Origin: Cellvibrionaceae bacterium
GTDB taxonomy: Bacteria > Pseudomonadota > Gammaproteobacteria > Pseudomonadales > Cellvibrionaceae
Length of the DNA stretch: 64,000 nt
Assembly (NCBI GenBank): GCA_028281575.1
Contig: JANQJP010000013.1
Coordinates: forward strand, 124,001-188,000
Direction: 5' to 3'
Shown here: piece after piece, positions 61,535-64,000 of the stretch
Layout of the letters: each line of letters starts with the position of its first letter
Position numbering within the stretch: position 1 is the stretch's first letter
Notes under the pieces: generated by a model
The model's database searches: none
Seen by the model: only the letters and a program-made list of their open reading frames with translations
Told to the model about the DNA's origin: nothing
Program-made: the position numbers and the translations under genes

Positions 61535-62414
61535 TTCTCCGTCTCCCGATCATTCAACATCGGGCCCTCCGACCGAAAAATTACAAAAAGTACTCGCGCG
61601 TGCAGGTTACGGTTCGCGTCGCGAACTTGAAAAAGAAATTGCAGCAGGGCGTGTAAAGGTCAATGGCGCGCTAGCTAAGCTTGGCGATCGCGTGTCTGCC
61701 TCAGATATTATCGAAATCGCCGGCAAGCGCCTGCGCCAGGGTGGACCAGAAGATGACGAATTGCGCGTGCTTTTATACAACAAACCTGAAGGTGAAATTT
61801 GCACGCGCAATGACCCCGAAGGACGGCCGACAGTTTTCACAAAATTACCGCGCCTAAAGCATGGCCGCTGGATACAAATTGGTCGCTTGGATATCAATAC
61901 TTCCGGTGCATTGCTGTTTACCAATAATGGGGATCTTGCCAATAAATTAATGCACCCGTCGTCGAATATTGATCGCGAATACCTCGTGCGTGTGCGTGGT
62001 CAGGTGAGTGAAGATATCCTGAACAACTTAAAAAACGGCGTTGAGCTGGAAGACGGCCCGGCGAAATTTTCCGATATTGCCGAGAGCCCTCACAACGAAG
62101 AGGGTAATCACCACTTATGGTTTTACTGCGTGCTGATGGAAGGCCGCAATCGCGAAGTACGTCGACTTTGGGAATCGCAAGGTGTACAGGTAACGCGATT
62201 AAAGCGCGTGCGCTACGGGAATATTTTTATACCATCGCATGTGCGCACAGGCCAGTGGCTTGAATTAAACGATAAAGAACTCGCCGATTTGTGCGAAACG
62301 GCGGGTATGCCTGCACCCAAAAAACGCCGATTTAAACAAAAACTGGAAGCGCAACGCGAAAGGCATATAAAGAAATTACGCGCGTCACGCTCGGGTCCCA
62401 GAAAAAGAAAGTAG
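61524..62414 (+). CDS. rluB: 23S rRNA pseudouridine synthase B
   Basis: 296 residues. S4 domain (KLQKVLARAGYGSRRELEKEIAAGRV), catalytic GRLDINTSGALLFTNNGDL with the active Asp, and HLWFYCVLMEGRNREVRRLWESQG. C-terminal basic tail rich in Arg and Lys. Modifies U2605 of 23S rRNA. ATG 61524 preferred to GTG 61521. Confidence 0.94.
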   Translation: MNPDSPSPDHSTSGPPTEKLQKVLARAGYGSRRELEKEIAAGRVKVNGALAKLGDRVSASDIIEIAGKRLRQGGPEDDELRVLLYNKPEGEICTRNDPEGRPTVFTKLPRLKHGRWIQIGRLDINTSGALLFTNNGDLANKLMHPSSNIDREYLVRVRGQVSEDILNNLKNGVELEDGPAKFSDIAESPHNEEGNHHLWFYCVLMEGRNREVRRLWESQGVQVTRLKRVRYGNIFIPSHVRTGQWLELNDKELADLCETAGMPAPKKRRFKQKLEAQRERHIKKLRASRSGPRKRK

Positions 62415-62424
62415 GCCCCAATAC

Positions 62425-64000
62425 CTAAACGGAATACACTTTATTAATCGGAAGCTCGCGAATGCGATTTCCCGTCGCAGCAAAAATCGCATTAGCGATA
62501 CTCGGGGCCACTGGCGGAAGGCCCGGTTCACCAACACCCGCGGGTACCTCCTTACTATCGATAATATGCACCACGATTTTTTTCGGACTCTGACGCATAC
62601 GTGCCAATAGAAAGTCATCAAAATTACTTTGCTCAACCTGGCCATCCCGCACGGATATTTCACCCATCAATGCGATGCTCATACCAAAAATAACGGCGCC
62701 TTCCATCTGTGATCGCACGCGGTCGGGGTTAACCGCTAGGCCACAATCAATTGCACAATGAACCTCCTCGATAGTCAAATGCTCATCGACAACGCTGACC
62801 TTGGACGCAATAGCCACATAAGCCAAAAAGCTCCGGCTCGCTGCCAAACCCCAACCAGAATTTTCCGCTGCATTTTGCGTAAAGTCGGATTTTTCGACGA
62901 CCGTGCGCGCAACAGCTTTTAAACGTGCCGTGGAGATAGGATTTGATTCGGTTGTTTCGCCGTAGTTGGAGTAATTCCAATTTTCATTCTTGGGTTCAAA
63001 GATGCGGTCCGGCCCCATAATCTGTTCAAAGAAACTCAATGGGTGTTGCCTGGCTTTGTGCGCCAGCTCGTCAATAAAACTCGAACGCGCAAAAGCGTGA
63101 TGAATATTAGCAACCGAGCGCAACCAGCCTATGCGTACGTGCGCTTCAGATTTGCCTTTTTCGTGGCGAATATTTTTTACCGCAACGGGTAACTCATCAA
63201 AACCTAAATCCAATTCCCATTCAGGGTTAGTGTTGCCGTATTCAGGCGCAAAAATTGAAACGATGCTTGGAAAAGCGGTGCGTTGCAGCCAGCCTGTGAC
63301 TTGCGCATCTTTATCAAACGATGCCTTAAAATACTGCGCGCTCATCGCGTGGTAGTAGTCAAAGCGAATATCGTCTTCACGCGTCCAGCAGACTTTTACC
63401 GGTTTGCCGACAGCTTTTGAAATTAATGCTGCTTCAACACAAAAATCGTGTTTGCTTTTTCTACCAAAAGCGCCGCCTAAAAATGTCACATTAACTTTGA
63501 TATTTTCTTTGGCCATACCCAATGCTTGTGCAACGTGATCGCGTGCACCTTGCGGAGCCTGAGTACAGGACCAGATTTCACAGCCGGAGTCGCTTACATC
63601 GGCAACAGCAGCGGGTACTTCCATTGGTGCATGCGGTTGATAGGGCACCTGATAAACCGCCTCGTGTGTGCTCGCTGCATTGTCAAATGCGGCTTCGACG
63701 TCACCGAGACTATTTGTCGGTTCGCAATCTTCATTAACGCGTGATTTAAGCATCTCGAAATACGCCTGGCTATTGTGCTCAGCATTTTTGCCGAGATCCC
63801 AATCGCAAGTGAGTTTTTCCCGACCTTGCGTTGCCGCCCAGGTATTTGTCGCAATAACAACAACCCCGTGCCAGGCCTGGAAAAGCACGGGAACGGTATT
63901 TTGGGGCAGGGTAATAATATCGACGACACCCGGCACTTTGCGTGCTTCGTCTTCATGACAACGTTTTAATTTGCCGCCCAATACCGGGCAACGCTCAATT
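62425..64000 (-). CDS. Xanthine-dehydrogenase-family molybdopterin-binding subunit, N-terminus beyond window
   Basis: The reverse frame is open to base 64000, so the N-terminal part is missing; the visible 525 codons begin [14 protein letters not shown]. Blocks of the large subunit of isoquinoline-oxidoreductase/nicotinate-dehydrogenase-like enzymes are visible: [26 protein letters not shown] (molybdopterin), and the C-terminal [23 protein letters not shown] with the catalytic Glu. Oxidises an aromatic or aldehyde substrate with a 2Fe-2S small subunit that is not in the window. Convergent with rluB. Confidence 0.9.
   Translation of the reverse strand, partial: IERCPVLGGKLKRCHEDEARKVPGVVDIITLPQNTVPVLFQAWHGVVVIATNTWAATQGREKLTCDWDLGKNAEHNSQAYFEMLKSRVNEDCEPTNSLGDVEAAFDNAASTHEAVYQVPYQPHAPMEVPAAVADVSDSGCEIWSCTQAPQGARDHVAQALGMAKENIKVNVTFLGGAFGRKSKHDFCVEAALISKAVGKPVKVCWTREDDIRFDYYHAMSAQYFKASFDKDAQVTGWLQRTAFPSIVSIFAPEYGNTNPEWELDLGFDELPVAVKNIRHEKGKSEAHVRIGWLRSVANIHHAFARSSFIDELAHKARQHPLSFFEQIMGPDRIFEPKNENWNYSNYGETTESNPISTARLKAVARTVVEKSDFTQNAAENSGWGLAASRSFLAYVAIASKVSVVDEHLTIEEVHCAIDCGLAVNPDRVRSQMEGAVIFGMSIALMGEISVRDGQVEQSNFDDFLLARMRQSPKKIVVHIIDSKEVPAGVGEPGLPPVAPSIANAIFAATGNRIRELPINKVYSV

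Noticed and set aside
1-64000. CRISPR array or insertion sequences
   Set aside because: No regularly spaced repeats of 25-40 bases and no transposase gene seen by eye.

Overview
The window looks like a gammaproteobacterial chromosome, most likely a marine member of the Cellvibrionaceae/Cellvibrionales. The evidence is the chromosomal gene content (prfC, sthA, a PHP-domain yciV/rnm - yciO - scpA - scpB - rluB run, pdxJ, a LexA-boxed dinB, an AlgP-like lysine/alanine-rich AT-hook protein). The species assignment is inference; nothing here fixes it.

Layout. (A) 1-5520: the 3' part of a very large UPF1-type helicase fused to a PD-(D/E)xK nuclease domain (a probable single-gene defence protein), a small reverse-strand ORF, and the toxin-antitoxin-like pair 'mobile mystery protein A/B' (XRE regulator plus Fic protein). 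This stretch ends in the same kind of junction as region B (gtacaaattta motifs followed by the first codons of prfC), so it is probably the right end of an older prfC-targeted element. (B) 5522-32589: an integrative mobilizable element of about 27.0 kb bounded by a perfect 64-bp direct repeat of the prfC 5' end. Going inward from the left are a prfC-type tyrosine integrase, a lipoprotein, a serine recombinase, and a reverse-strand block of poorly known proteins with a VirD4/TraG-like coupling ATPase and membrane partners. Next come an XRE regulator divergent from an HExxH metallopeptidase-like gene, then a second tyrosine integrase with what looks like an intact tRNA-Arg(CCG)-type attP. After that are a putative oriT, mobC and a relaxase, and then the defence cargo: a four-gene type I restriction-modification operon (hsdR-hsdS-prrC-like-hsdM), ardA antirestriction, and the AbiE type IV toxin-antitoxin system. 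No mating-pore genes are visible, so the element would need a helper to move. (C) 32525-64000: ordinary chromosome starting with prfC, whose first codons lie within the right-hand repeat.

How parts work together. The element supplies the promoter-proximal region of prfC. It carries two integration modules, its own relaxase and coupling protein, an anti-restriction protein for entry into a new host, and layered defence/addiction: type I R-M with an embedded PrrC-like anticodon-nuclease candidate, and AbiE. Regulation visible in sequence includes paired dyads around the abiE promoter, a 23-bp perfect inverted repeat over the metallopeptidase start codon, a large dyad at the head of the coupling-protein operon, and repeated gtacaaattta motifs at the element ends.

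The chromosomal part holds a NAD(P) transhydrogenase/HDOD operon, an unusual chalcone-isomerase-like/TonB fusion, an RND efflux operon, a PilZ protein, an SOS-regulated DNA polymerase IV, an orphan ExbD, a CPA2 antiporter, an HD-GYP-like phosphodiesterase, pdxJ, a reverse-strand envelope/small-protein cluster, the scpAB chromosome-segregation genes with rluB, and a truncated molybdenum hydroxylase at the right edge.
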